Made by a program: the position numbers and the translations under genes
Shown: in pieces, positions 24,601 through 37,172 of the stretch
Layout: every line of letters begins with the position of its first letter
Position numbering within the stretch: the first letter of the stretch is position 1
Assembly (NCBI RefSeq): GCF_000004075.3
Contig: NC_026657.2
Coordinates: 5,642,001-5,706,000, forward strand
Source: Cucumis sativus
Taxonomy: Eukaryota > Streptophyta > Magnoliopsida > Cucurbitales > Cucurbitaceae
DNA: 64,000 bases
Direction of reading: 5' to 3'
The notes under the pieces: model-generated
The model's database searches: none
Told to the model about the DNA's origin: nothing
What the model saw: only the letters and a program-made list of their open reading frames with translations

Positions 24601-26513
24601 AAAATAGGATAAGTTGGTTTTCATATTTGTACTTGTTTGGTTTGAAAATAAACTTAGAAGCAAATACACTTGTCGCTTGGCTAACGCGTCTGCATCAGAT
24701 ATGTTGGACACTTGGATACTTTGAAATTTTATAGACATGCATGTACAGTATCACACACTTGTTAGCAAGCACAATGTATATGCCTTAAATATTAGTTGTA
24801 CACAGTGAATAAGGACCAAACATTTCTCAAGGGACAATAGGTCACATGTTTAAACATAAGAAATAGACACAAATGGTACTAAGATAAAAAATAATTGATT
24901 GAGAGTGAAATACGTCAAACTCATTTTTTTAGTATATAATTCATGCACGTCAAATTTAAATTTCTTTATTGTACAAAAATTACAGATCCTTTTAAAAAAT
25001 ACATTTCAATCAATGTGTCCTTAACTTTTGAAAAATGACATGTCACTTCATCTGGATTGCATGTCCGTATCCATACTCATGCTTCTTAGTTACATTTTAT
25101 TTTCTGCAGGGGAGTGGACATGTCCATGGTATGGGTCCCCTTCAAGCTCATTCAATGGGTTGGCCGAGAGTGCAAGGAATTCCTACGACACCAATAGTTA
25201 AGAGAGTCGTTAGACTTGATGTACCTGTTGACAAATATCCAAATGTAAGTTAAAATATTTTTATGATAGGTGGTGATTGTACTGACCTTTTGCCTCTCTG
25301 ATGTTAGTAGTTTCTTGCTCAAATCACGGCAGTATAATTTTGTTGGACGACTTCTGGGACCGCGTGGAAACTCCTTGAAAAGAGTTGAAGCCTTGACAGA
25401 ATGTAGAGTGTACATAAGAGGCAAGGGATCTATCAAGGATGCTTTAGAGGTACCGAAAATTTCTCTTGGTGTGGTTAAACGTTTTACTTGTTGCATCACT
25501 TAAGACTTAACTGATGAGCAGTGTCCTGTTCAATATTTTTCTGATTGATGCTAGAAATATTTTTGTTCCCTTATGAGTTCTTACTTCTTCCAAATTGTGA
25601 AATACCCATAACCATTCAATTATACATATTTAACCTGTAGTTGTGCGTCATCTTGTATGTTTTGAATATGGATTTGGGAGGCTTTGCATTTTATGTTCCA
25701 ACTCCATCTTTATTCCAACTTCTACTATCTACTTTATCAGTTATATTGCCATGCTGCGAACAAGTTCAACCTCATCCTATGAAAACGTGTATTTGATACA
25801 TTTCATTCATACAATATGTGTTCTTGTGTAAACCTTTACCTCTTTGGCATTCCTTTCTTTTTTCTGGTATGCGTCATGAACGCTATCTGCTTCATGGTTT
25901 ACATTTCCTTGTTTCAAAGATCATCAAATTTCTACCTCTTTTCGGTTATATTAAAAACTCAATAATCTTTTGCATCAAAAGGAAGGCCGTTAATAGTTTT
26001 TGTGACTTTCTTTTACTGCCTTGAGTTAGAGTGCCTTATACACATCTTTTTTGGGAAATTAACTTTTTTCAATCTCCTAATCTTAACTTAAACTTCAGTA
26101 TTGCTAACAATGTACCCGAATGTTGTGCTTTAGGAAGAGAAACTAAAGGACAAACCTGGATATGAGCATCTTAATGAGCCCTTGCATCTGTTAGTTGAGG
26201 CAGAATTTCCAGAGGATACAATAAACGCACGCTTGGATCATGCAGTGGCAGTTTTAGAAAGTCTGTTGAAACCTGTGGTATGAACAAAACGGTTCAATCA
26301 TCTACAGAAAACATGTCTTCGATGTTTATAGAAAGCCAAGTTTTATTGAGTTTCTGTTTATTCCAGGATGAATTGCTGGATCAATATAAGAAGCAACAAC
26401 TAAGAGAACTTGCACTACTAAATGGCACCCTAAGGGAGGAAAGTCCAAGTATGAGCCCGAGCATGTCGCCGTTTAACAGCACAGGGCTCAAACGAGCCAA
26501 GACAGGGAGGTAG
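21690..26513 (+). CDS. STAR/Quaking-type KH-domain RNA-binding protein
   Basis: Seven coding exons: 21690-21790, 22076-22161, 24075-24214, 25110-25244, 25333-25449, 26134-26277 and 26367-26513; all borders are GT/AG and phases agree, giving 289 residues. Order of parts: short N-terminal Pro/Ser tail, a Qua1-like dimerisation segment (about 34-75, [20 protein letters not shown]), a variable linker, a single long KH domain (about 140-245) with the GPRG RNA-contact loop at 163-166 and [12 protein letters not shown], and a C-terminal segment with [19 protein letters not shown] and a basic KRAKTGR tail likely serving nuclear entry. These are hallmarks of plant STAR proteins such as rice SPIN1 and several Arabidopsis paralogues. 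Such proteins bind RNA and have roles in splicing or flowering; the RNA targets here are unknown. The start at 21690 has G at -3 and +4; an out-of-frame ATG lies 7 bases upstream. Confidence 0.93.
22470..23710. mobile_element. Retrotransposon relic inside intron of the KH gene
   Basis: The 1.9-kb intron (22162-24074) holds AAGTGGTATCAAAGCATC at 22472-22489, close to the TGGTATCAGAGC primer-binding site and gag start of LTR retrotransposons. It is followed by gag-like but broken reading stretches ([10 protein letters not shown], then [17 protein letters not shown]). The longest open piece is 22669-22902. No LTR or enzyme domain was recognised, so assignment to an LTR element is tentative. Confidence 0.4.
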
Positions 26514-28890
26514 GAGTAATGACTTCAGACAACAAGCATCATCGTTCAAACAACACCACGGTAGCTGTTCTCATGATTGAATAGGAAGTTAATGTCTTGA
26601 GAGCTTTTGCTGCCTTTTTACTCACCACATGGTCAAGAGTTCTGCTGATTTTACTCTCTCTGCTAAATCTGATATGGCCTATGATCTGCTTATTTGGCTG
26701 ACCACTTTTTTCCCTAATATGATGGGAGGGAAGGAGAAACCCCTCCCCCCAATTGAACATTATTTCATTTTTTTTTACTTCCCTTTTGTTCTCTAAGGTA
26801 GTTATTTAATTTAGGTTAAATTATAAATGCAGCCCCATAAACTTTAATGGGTTGTGCCAATTTAGTCCTTAAATTTTATATGTTCTCTAAACTACAGCAT
26901 TAGACTTCAAATTGTGATTCTATGTAGTTTCCTGATGGTAACAGAGTTGTTTCAATGTGGTCTAGCTACTGAAAAAAATCCCCAATTGACTCTTTATTTG
27001 TGCTTGAGTTTTGTCTTTTTAGAAATACTTTAGGATCTCATATTGATGTCGGTGGATCCAACAATCAATGCCAAAACTTTCATACTTAAATGGGATGTGA
27101 TGTAGCCTACCTGTCACACAATTACTTTTTATAAACAGCATTATGTGGGCAGCCATGCACTCCCACTCCCACTCCCACTACTCACTTTTATACAGATCTA
27201 AGATTTCTTAAATTATAAATAACTTTGGTTGTAAAATAATATAAAATTTTATTCATTCTCTCCAAAACATATGGAACTTCAACCATACTACAAAACCAAT
27301 ATTACATAGCCACTGAATGGACATCTATTATAACATTTATAACCCAAAAGAAATCCTAACGAAGGAAACATAATAGAGTTTACTCCTCAGTTGTTGCATT
27401 TCAATGTTATGTACTAATTTAATTTTTCAAAGGTTGAGGTAGGTAATGATTTTATAAGTCTGTTAGGTTATCTATAGAACAAATTTGTTGTACTATGATG
27501 TTACCATTTTTTTCAAAACTATGAGTGTAGAAAAGCGTTGGTGAAATATGTTGTCTTATCTCCTTTATATGACCTTCTTTTCTTTGAGTTGTATATGTCA
27601 TGTTGTCTTCGTATAGTATCGTTGGAAGAATTTTACTAGGAGACAAGTCACATGTTCCACGAATGTGTTAAGTCATTGATCTTAACTACACATTCTCGAC
27701 TTGCTTCGTGTATTGCAAGAATTTTAGCATAATTTGAGAAAGTGGTTGTTATGGTCTATTTCATTGATCGCTATGATATAGCCGTACTTCCATGTGTGAA
27801 TAAATAACTTGTTTGGAATTAAGAATTTAGTGCGTATTTACATGTAGTTATACGATGCATATGTATGAAAATTCGAAGTCGTTCCTGGCACCATTTTCAT
27901 CGGTTGGTTCATTTGAAACAATGGCTCTCGATTCCATACCATTTTTACAAGCACGTATTGCGATTTGGCCATTGATACATGTGATTAGGCTAGAAAAATT
28001 AAACGAGTTGAAGGCTTTAGGTATATAAACACATATATTTCATACATAGTAAATTATATATACATAGTAATTATATATGGGTGTAATATGAGTATATAGG
28101 TAAATGATTTTAAAAATGAGTGTTGAAGTAATCTTATAGACTACTACTTAATTTGATTTTAAAAGTGTTACATTTACTTTGAGTTGGATTATTTAAAATT
28201 AACTATTTCACCCAACGCTAAAACCTTTTAAAATTATAGAAATTAGAGGAAAAGCATCATTTTCTTTTTCTTTTTTTCCTATTGTTGTTTTGTACATTTC
28301 CTCTCTCATTATTTATTTAATTGAATCTTCCCTAGAGTTAATGAAATGTCACCATATTTTTTCAACAATTTTGCATCATATATATATATATAAAATATAT
28401 CTTCTTTTTTACTAATTATTGCTAGAAATCTTTTTTAAAAAACAATTTTTGTTTTATGGATTCTTTAATTTGTTATTTTTGTTTGGTTTTTCTTTGTTTT
28501 TTGATCCACCATTCAACTACATACATATTTTTCTTAATCCTTAACATTTATTTGATATATGAATGCAATTAAATAAAAATATAATAGTGTGTGTACATTT
28601 GGTCAACAAAAAAAACCACTTTCCTGCATACAAAAAAGTATTGTTCTTTGAAGTTGAAGTTCTATTAGTCATACCTAGTAAGCATAAACAATATATCTTC
28701 GTTGATTGTGGCGATGTTATTAAGAAGCAATTGATCTTCTAGATGCTTGTGACAAGTAAGTCCATAAGGATGACTCAACCATCCTTAGACAACTTCTCAA
28801 TATCAAATTACTACAAAAGATGACTATTAAACATAATAAACGAATAATTTCAATTTTGTTTTTAAGTGCAATTTTGTCAGTCAAATTCTT
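26514..28890. other. KH gene 3' UTR and AT-rich intergenic DNA
   Basis: The 3' end of the KH transcript probably occupies the first 250-300 bases. Beyond that, the sequence around 26815-26900 (AAATGCAGCCCCATAAAC) resembles a common small repeat. No gene or structural RNA was identified through 28890. Confidence 0.4.
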
Positions 28891-28919
28891 TTTTTCTTTT
28901 TATAGTATATTATTGGTCG

Positions 28920-29460
28920 AGTTAATAATTGAAAATTAACAAAGTTGGTGGTTGGAGTTAGTTGTTCATGACGATTGTTGAAGTTGGCTGCTAGATGTGA
29001 TCGTTGTTGAAGTTGATCAATAGAGGTGGTATTTCTCATTCATGGTTGCCTAAGATAAATGTTGGTATTGATTGTTAGGCGTGGTTGTCACTTGTCATTG
29101 AAGTTTATTATCAAAGGGAATATTCGTTGAAGTTTATCGTAGAGGTAGTTGTTGGAGGGAAAAGTTAGTTGCATAAAGGTGATCTTGGAGTTGGTCGCAA
29201 GAGTTTGTTGTCGAAGCCTAGAATTTGTATCGTGAAGCTGGTCATCGAAGTTGATTTTTGTCAGAGTTTGTTGTTTGAGATGGTTACCGGAGCCCAAAAT
29301 TGGTCGTCAAAGTTGGTCATGCAAAGGTTGTTGTCTGAAGAGCTCGCCAGAGTTTGTTGTCAAAGGTGGTTACTGAAGCCCAAAATCGACCATCAGAGTT
29401 AGACATCTGAAAGTAGTCGTCAAAGTTTATTCTTTAAGTGTCAGTGATAATCGTCCATGG
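28920..29460. repeat. Degenerate GTTGxAGTTGGTCG-type repeat tract
   Basis: Over about 540 bases the plus strand repeats variants of GTTGGTCGTCAAAGTTGGTC, GTTTGTTGTC and GGTTACTGAAGCCCAAAAT without a fixed period. Two better copies of a 60-70-base block appear near 29265-29330 and 29340-29400. A long weak frame runs through part of it but shows no domain. Confidence 0.6.
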
Positions 29461-29505
29461 TAGTTGATGGGTGAACCCACTGTAAATAATATTGGAGAGA
29501 AGGGA

Positions 29506-29528
29506 GAGTCGGTATAATATACCGACTC
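29506..29528. repeat. 23-bp palindrome
   Basis: GAGTCGGTATA, one central base, then TATACCGACTC: 11-base arms that are exact inverted copies. It lies just after the GTTG-rich tract and may be a transposon end or a cruciform-prone site. Confidence 0.85.
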
Positions 29529-29529
29529 A

Positions 29530-32100
29530 ACTCCACCAACTCCAACTCAACGCATCTCGTGTTGGTGTGTCAAACACCCCTAAGTATTTCGTCTTGTAAG
29601 TTTATGATCAATCAGTTTTACATGTACATCAATAGTGAGGATTAACTTGAATAATATAGGCATAAAGAACTAGTTTAAATTGCAACCAAAATTCCACGTT
29701 TTTTATACGAGATAATCATGAGATATACAAAAAACTATCTCTATGGTATGAAGTCTTTTAAGGTGAAATAAAAAACAAAGTGTTCTATCTAAAATGTAAT
29801 TACATCTAACCAACGTCGAATTAGTGATCTTATAGTGTTTGTTTCTCTCACAATTTCAAAAAATGAACATTTGCAAGTTCTTGAGGGCAGAGTGCTTTCT
29901 GATATCAACAAAATGTTAGTATTTATTTAGTTTTTAGAATTGAATCATTCCACATTAACGCTTTTGAGGTTGAATGAACTTGCTACCTCGACTCACTGCC
30001 ATCACTACATTTGTCATCATTTGTTTATCGTCTCTCTACCTACAAATGCTCCATTCATCATGTTCTCTCTTTGCTTGCCACAAAACTTTGCTCGATGCCC
30101 CCTCCAGCACTAAGACATGATCTAAAACGAACAACATTCCAAAATAAGGGGGAACCATTCCTCCCAAATCTAAACAAACAGGATGAAATTTGGTCACTCT
30201 AGTTCAACGTTGTTTATTATACAAGAACTAATTCAAAATCACATGGAAAGAAGTGCAATGAATGACGACAAGCGTCAAATGCAAAGAAAAGGAAGAGGGA
30301 GCACAGAACAATAGCAAATGAATGACAATGATGACCATGACCAAGATCAACAGGTAAGAAAAGAAAAAAGAACTTGGGTGCATATGCCTTTCTTGTAAAA
30401 TGTCAACCTTTTCAGAAGAAGAGTTTGTGTGTACAATTAATTGGAATGTACACAAATAGATGCGACCTAAAAAGTAAGCTATTTTCTCCATGTGTTAGCT
30501 TTATCATTTAAAGCTTCACAACTACTAGTCAACTTTAATACAAACTGCTTTAACTAATTTCCAGACCTATAGAATTATTTTTTTCATATCTAAGGACCTA
30601 TAGAATTGTTTTTTCTTTTTTCATATCTAAGTACCAATGGCAAAGGCAAACCAAATAAAAAAGACATGAATTTCTTACTTTAAGTTTAGGACCAAAATTG
30701 TGTGCTTTTTTCTTATTTAAATATTTTCTTCTACGAATTTGGTACTTTTTATATTTGACTCCCACAACATTCCCCCCAACACCCATATCCATTTTTTTTT
30801 TCTATTAGCATTTTAGTTTAAACCTAAAAAAGTCATCTAAAACACCCTAAAATTAGAACAAATCAAAAGTACTTTCCTGATTAATAACTCTCTTTTATTC
30901 TTTCTTGATGGAGAAGACGGGTTGAATTTTGTTAGATGGGATACACATTTTGAGGTTAGAAATACATTTTAAAAAGTCAAACATATTTAGAATAATATTT
31001 GAGGCTTTAGTCAAAACCCTTTCGGCTTTCACCATTAAACTTTCTATATGACATCAATTTTACAAAACCTGGACTCGTATCCTTCAACCACTCCTTACAA
31101 AATTATCCATTATAATATGGGAATTACAAGGTTATGCCCCACCCCCAATCTTTAAAAAATAAAAAACAAACAAAAAAAAATCTAACCTTACAACAGACTC
31201 ACTCTATCATCTCACCACCTTTTAGACATTTAAAATGCAACCATTCCAACATAATGGTTTCTGAGCCTGTGAAAGAAGCCAGCAGAATATGTTCAGGTCG
31301 TATAAGAGAATTTTGGATCAACAAATATTGTCAACAGGGTATGGTATAGTAAACATTTGAAAATTAATATGCAAATTTGTACAGAAAAGAAACAATGACA
31401 AGAGAAGTGCTTGAACGTTCAAGGTGTGATAGGCCTATAATGCCTAATGTAGGCAGGACATGAAATGAAACAACAGTGATGCAAGAACAATCTAAAAAAC
31501 AATTAAAATAAACAAACAACTCACAGTATTGATAGAGTGCAGTAGCAAGAACCACGTAAAAGCTAATATACCAAGTCTAGAACATTAAAAGACTCTATAA
31601 TAAGCAATATAACAGCGAAGCCAGTAGATTAAATCATGAAGCCACTGACAAGGTAAATAATTAGACTGTGCAATATCTGTCTTCAATGTACACATGAATA
31701 GCAAACTCGAGCTCAACTCGGGCTCAAAGATTCCTAGGGAATGTATAGGTTTTTTTTAAGAGTTTTAACACCCGTTAATGTGTTACATGTTCTCTTCATG
31801 TGTCCAACACATGAATGCCTTTCTCTAAGTACCAAACGAAGCGAGAATCCCTTACTTTCAATACTCAGATGAGTTATGGAAAGAAGCCTCTAAGAAAGTT
31901 GAACTTTTCCTGCGGACTTCAGCATTTTTTTAAAGAGATTGATTAAATTTCAGAAAACATATTGAAAACGTGGACTCCAGCTTTGGATAGAGTTCATACA
32001 ACAGCAACAGACAAAGTCCAAAGGCACTGTGAAGCATGGAATTGGTCAAAGCTAACAGTTTTATTCCAGCCCTTATGCCACAACCTATTGGCATTAGTTT
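29530..32100. other. Intergenic DNA, nothing recognised
   Basis: Short frames only, none resembling a known protein. No RNA gene or strong repeat was seen. Confidence 0.4.
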
Positions 32101-32101
32101 C

Positions 32102-32265
32102 TTAGGAGGTGTTTGGGAAAGAAGTGGAGTTGTTTAATCTTGAGACAAGGTGTTTGGAACAAGAAGTTGAGTTGTTAAATGTAAAGAGTTGGTTAGTTGT
32201 GAGCTATATAAGAAGTTACTAATTCATGGGCTAAAGAACTTCTACTCCTTGAATCAAACAGAATG
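32102..32265. mobile_element. Possible MITE fragment
   Basis: TTAGGAGGTGTTTGGG at 32102-32117 resembles the end of small plant hAT-type elements. An inverted near-copy (CCCAAACGCCTCCTAA) sits at 34123-34138. No target duplication was found, so these may be ends of separate elements. Confidence 0.3.
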
Positions 32266-33583
32266 AATTTGGTATTTTCTGGTGTTCACAATGGATGTTC
32301 TTGCATTGAACAGTTCTTTCGGGACATTCCTTCAAATGAAATGCCAAACTTCTGTGGGAAAAAGTTGTTATGCCTAAGTTGTGGGAAGTTTTTTTACAGC
32401 TCTTCATGGAGTCCTCTAAGTTATTTTGTAATTAGATTCATTTTTATGAATACCAATTGGTCTAACGTCTTGTAATGCTCTTGGTGGTGCTTAACATGAT
32501 GCCTCTTCACCCATCTACTTTTCCTACTAATAATATATTTCCTATGTAGAAAAGCATCCCCACGATCAAAATTTGAATATGCTTGAAACCTTAAGTAGAT
32601 CAATGTTTCGCCTTACTCAGTCTCGCCCCACCCTAGCACCTTCTGTTTAGCCTCTCAGAAAGCTATTTGCTTTTAAAAACACCATGTCAGGCGTTTCCAC
32701 TTCCCATATAAGAGTTATTAATTGTAAATTGTAAAGTTCACGCCACAATGAGTCTCAACCTTGCACTTAAAAGGATGGCAGAGAAGGAAAAGATGGGAGA
32801 TAAAAAGAAACAGAAAAAATAGGAGTTGTTCGATATGTAGAAAAAAATTTAGCCTTTTAGGAAGTAAAAATGGTTACACGATGGAGAAATGAAGATGCAA
32901 AACTGAGCAATCTCCTATATTAAATGCACATCCGAGTATTATGCATACCTCACCTCTTAGAACAAAACCTGCCAACAATTTTTTTCATATGAAATACCAG
33001 CAGTACATGTAAAATGAAAGCCTTTTGACAATTTTCTGTAATAGTTCTCGGCTTCATATTGGTGCAAAACAATACAAGCCCTCTTCCAGTCTCTCATTTC
33101 GATACTTTTGGCCAAATGGAAAGTCCCTTTATAATTCCGCTTGGGCCTCGGGACCCTACTCTTTTGTATTTATTTCAATTTTCAATGGAATGATCATTTC
33201 TTTGTCCAAAGAAAATGAATATCTCGCTTAACTATCCAAATCAAAACTATTTGTTGTTTTAAATATCATTTTTATGTACTACTTCCATGAAAAATAAGAA
33301 CTTAATGACAACATAGAGGACAAGAATGAACGAGACAAATTAAAGAAAAAGAACTCAATAATGAACAAAACAAATTGAAGAAAAAGAACTATTGGTCATG
33401 CAGCCATGGATAGAAAAATAAAAATGCCACTACATATATTTTGCTCAGACTGTATTCATCATAGGCAACCGTATCATCTAATAACATTCCATCATATCAA
33501 TATGAAGCTATTTCAGGTAAGAATAAAAGAATGACGAGATCAATGACATACCAAACTTAAGTGAACTAGAATTTCAGATATTC
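32266..33583. other. Region downstream of the small membrane protein gene
   Basis: No gene identified. The minus-strand gene ends at 33584, so the segment just below that coordinate should hold its 3' UTR. Confidence 0.4.
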
Positions 33584-34763
33584 TCAATCCCGAAGACCAA
33601 GTTCAACCTCAAGTTCATCATCTTCTTCAAATAATTTAAGAAGTCGGGCATATTGCTCTTCTCTTCTCTTCTTTTGCCATAACTTGAAAAGGAAAAATGA
33701 TAATAACACAACTACCAAAATTCCAAGGAGGATGATGGCAACCATTGAACCAGTGCTGCTTCTAGAGGATGGATGATTCCCAGAGTGAGTACTGTCTTTT
33801 TTACTGGAATCATCAGAAAGGGCTGTAGTAGCCAACCAAAAGAAGTGTTAAGAGACAGCTGCAAAAGTAAGTATTCATGACTCAATACGTACTAATTCAT
33901 GACTTAACATTTACAAATCGACAACAAAATTCATTTCAAGATAAGACTCAAAGAAAAAGTAACCATGTGGGGTTTGAAATCTACACAGGTAAAATACTGT
34001 GGGGGGGGATTTAGGGCAAGTAGAAGGAAATAATAAACACTACAACAAAGGATAAAAAAAGCGATGAACGTAAAATAGTGTAGGGAGCAGTAGGGGTTAT
34101 TATAGTCTTAGAATAGTTATTGCCCAAACGCCTCCTAACAGACTATTTCATGCTTGAATTTCCTTTCTCCAAAAATCATACAAATGAAAATAAATTCAAA
34201 AAAAAAACCAATGAATACGGTATCCGAGCCAGAGATGGATCAAAACTCCTTGTTTTAATTTTCAATAAGCAAAACGGTGCATAGCTATTGAATGAACAAA
34301 ACAAAGTTTACGGCTGGCTGCTTTATGGTACAAGAAGAAGTTAATTTTTTACATCAACGTGAAAAATTCAAAATTGGGATTCCCTAATTCTACATCCTCA
34401 GAGATCATGATACAGCAACCAACCTTGAAACACAAATAATGAAGTTCTGAAAACACAATTTTAAGAAAGAAACAACGAAGATCCCAAAAGACTTGTTCAA
34501 CTAATTAACAGGGAATGAGATGAAATAAAAACCCAAACAAACAAAAAAAAGAAAACGAGATCTCGATTCTCAACACAGAAGAATCAAGGGAAAACATTGA
34601 AACAGAATCAAGAAAACAAAGAAAAGGAAAAATTGCATCAAATGAAATGAGGGATGGAAGAAAGAAAGAGGGATCTGAAGGAGGTACCGGAGACGAAAAG
34701 TAGGGAAAGAGAAGCGGAAAAGGAGAGGAAATCCGACGGTCTGGGACTCGAATTTCTGCTCAT
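33584..34763 (-). CDS. Small single-pass membrane protein with signal peptide
   Basis: Two exons on the minus strand: 34763-34688 and 33822-33584. The donor is CCG|GTACC and the acceptor CTACAG|CCC; phase 1 joins G with CC to make Ala, giving 104 residues. Exon 1 starts MSRNSSPRPSDFLSFSASLS and continues hydrophobic, so it fits a signal peptide (about 1-26). A Ser/Lys-rich lumenal or outside segment (27-51) follows, then one membrane helix (about 52-73, MVAIILLGILVVVLL), then a charged tail with KKRREEQYARLLKLFEEDDE. Orientation is probably type I with the tail in the cytosol. The high conservation style of the tail suggests a real plant family, but I know no function. Exon 2 alone would lack a proper ATG; the two-exon model supplies the start and the signal peptide. 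Confidence 0.8.
33990..34140. mobile_element. Possible MITE in intron of the small membrane protein gene
   Basis: The segment ends TTGCCCAAACGCCTCCTAA, and a GATTTAGGGCAAG word near 34008-34020 could be its other end. Inverted similarity is weak and no target duplication is clear. Confidence 0.25.
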
Positions 34764-37172
34764 ATCTATGTGTGTGAGAGAGAGTATGGGATTGTGGGAA
34801 GAAATTGAAGGAGTGGGTGGAAGAAGGAAGAAAGAAGGAAGAAAGAAGAAAGAAGAAAGAGGAAGCAAGAGAAAAATGGAAGAGAAGAAGTTGAAGGTGG
34901 GAAAACCGAGTTGTTGGAAAACAAAAACAAGGCTAAATGCTAATGGATGCTTAAGGCTTAAAGGCATAAAAGGCTTCCCTGTTTTGTGTTTTTGGAAGTT
35001 CTGTCTTAAAGGAATTCCATATAATGTTAAGGATTATCTTTCCATTCTCTTTTAACCATCCTTTCATATTTATTCCATTAATTAACTTCTTTTCTTTTCT
35101 TTTCTTTTAGGGATACCATAAATTATTAATTAAAAATATTATTTTATTTCATTTTAGGGAATATTTAAACTTTAAAATTTTAAAATTTTCAATTCTCAAC
35201 TATTTTTTTTTAACCTAAAAATATACCAAAAATAAAAGAAAATGATTGGATTTTTCCTTTTCTTTTTTCTTTTCAAATATACCAAATTTTATGAGAAATA
35301 TTAAAAAAAAATGACAAAAATGGTAAAGTAGACAACTATTTAAACGGCCAAAATCAAGAATAATGAATTTTTGTTTTTGTTTGCATAGACGATAATAGTT
35401 TGTATCTTTTTATTATTCTTGAAAAAAAACCGAGAAAAAACTACCTAAACCTTACTTAGCGACATTTCGTTTTTTCCGTTCTTTGTATTTAAGATTTATG
35501 TTTTTCTTATCAATTTTTATATTTTTCAAAGAAACATTTAACCTTACTTTTTTAGTACAGTAATTGTGAAAATGAAAATCAAACTTTCCACTTTTAAGAT
35601 GGAACGAATCATCAAGTTAAGCTTTAAACACTTTAGCTAAAACTAAAATTCAATAGTTTTGTGTCCAAACTTATAGCTATTTTGCTTTTTGTTTTTTGTT
35701 TTTAATATATTATTTATCATGATATTTATCATTCCTATGTAAATACTTGAATTCTTAGTTAAATTGTGAAAACGAAAACAAGTTTTTAAAAATTATTTTA
35801 CTTATTTTTTAAAATTTTGGTTGATTTTTTAAAAACATTCTTAAAATATAGTTAATAAATCAAAGAAACCAATAGATTAAAATAATACTTGAAAACTTAA
35901 TTTTTTAAAACCCAACTTCTAAAACAGAGAAGGAATAGTCTACATTTCGTAACCATTTTATTTTTTGCTTTTAATTTTTGAAAATTAAGCTTCATTCCAA
36001 ATATTTATCGTGATATATATTTTCAATTCGGTGAAGCTTTTACCATTATATATATATATATTTAAAATGTATCAAATTTTTTTAAAAAAAAAATTAAGAG
36101 CTACTTTTTTATTAATCAAAGTTTGGCTTCTTTTTTAAAATAACAAAGAAGAAATTTGTAAGTAAAATTATTGTTTATAAACTTAATTTTAATAGATAAA
36201 AACAAAAAATAAAATTGTTATGCTTAATTTTCAAAAACTAATAACCAAATAAAAAATGAAAAAATGAAAAGTTATCAAACTGCTTATACAATTCAAACTC
36301 TCTTTTAATGTTTATATACATGTTTTCTTTTATTACATAGTTTTGACAGAAAAACTATTTTAAATAACTGTAAAAATATTACAAAATATAACAAAACATT
36401 AATAGAAATCTAATAAAACATTAATAAAAAATCTATTATCTAATAGAATCTAAAATTTTAAAATAAGTTCATTATGCTATAAGGTAATAAAATATGGCAG
36501 TAGCAGTATTACATATGACTTTTTCATGCCTCTTTTAATAAATACTTCAATATAGCATACAATGAATTAATAGTTGGATTCACATGATTCCCCGAGTTTG
36601 TCCTCAAATCAACATCTTCGTTTCCTACATATATAGAAAAGATTAAAATCACTTAAATACCTCATCTCCGCTTTGATTGAATTCTAGACTTCCTATTATT
36701 TGAAAACTAAGCAAACCCAATTCCAGTTTTGTGATCGATTATACCTGTGATTGATGACTACATTGCATTTCTCATCTTCTATGGTTATTCGGGAAATTCT
36801 CTTTATAGAAAACGTATTCCTTTATATGATTCATGAAGAAGCAAACGTATTCCTTTATATGATTCAGATAATTCATTCCATAAAGCTTAAAAAGATTATA
36901 CTACTTGAAACTCAATAGAAACAAGAAAAATGAGGCATCACATAAATCTTAGCATCACTCAAATAAGCTAACAAAAGCTTGAAAATAGAACGCAAAGGGT
37001 ATGGTTTCAGTTTGCTTGGGGAAATAAATAAAAAGTGACAAAATCTACTACTTCAAAATACGACAGAAAACAAAATCGACCCAAAAAAAGAAAAAGAAAA
37101 GAAAAGAAAAAAGTCCACATAAACATTACTCTCAAACTGTCAGTCCTCTAAGGTCCCAAACAACGCTATTTC
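34764..37172. other. Promoter side of the membrane protein gene and AT-rich intergenic DNA
   Basis: 34770-34910 is a purine-rich plus strand (pyrimidine-rich on the minus strand), fitting the leader of the minus-strand gene. 35050-36500 is extremely AT-rich with no gene. A 24-bp word (AACGTATTCCTTTATATGAT and onward) is repeated at 36811 and 36844. Confidence 0.45.

Noticed and set aside
27921-28028. Short frame starting MALDSIPFLQARIA
   Set aside because: It looked coding-like but is very short, has no recognisable family and no splice partner that I could find.
34654-35055. 133-residue plus-strand frame rich in Lys, Glu and Arg
   Set aside because: It is the complement of the leader and first exon of the minus-strand membrane protein gene; its composition reflects GAAGGAAGA repeats.
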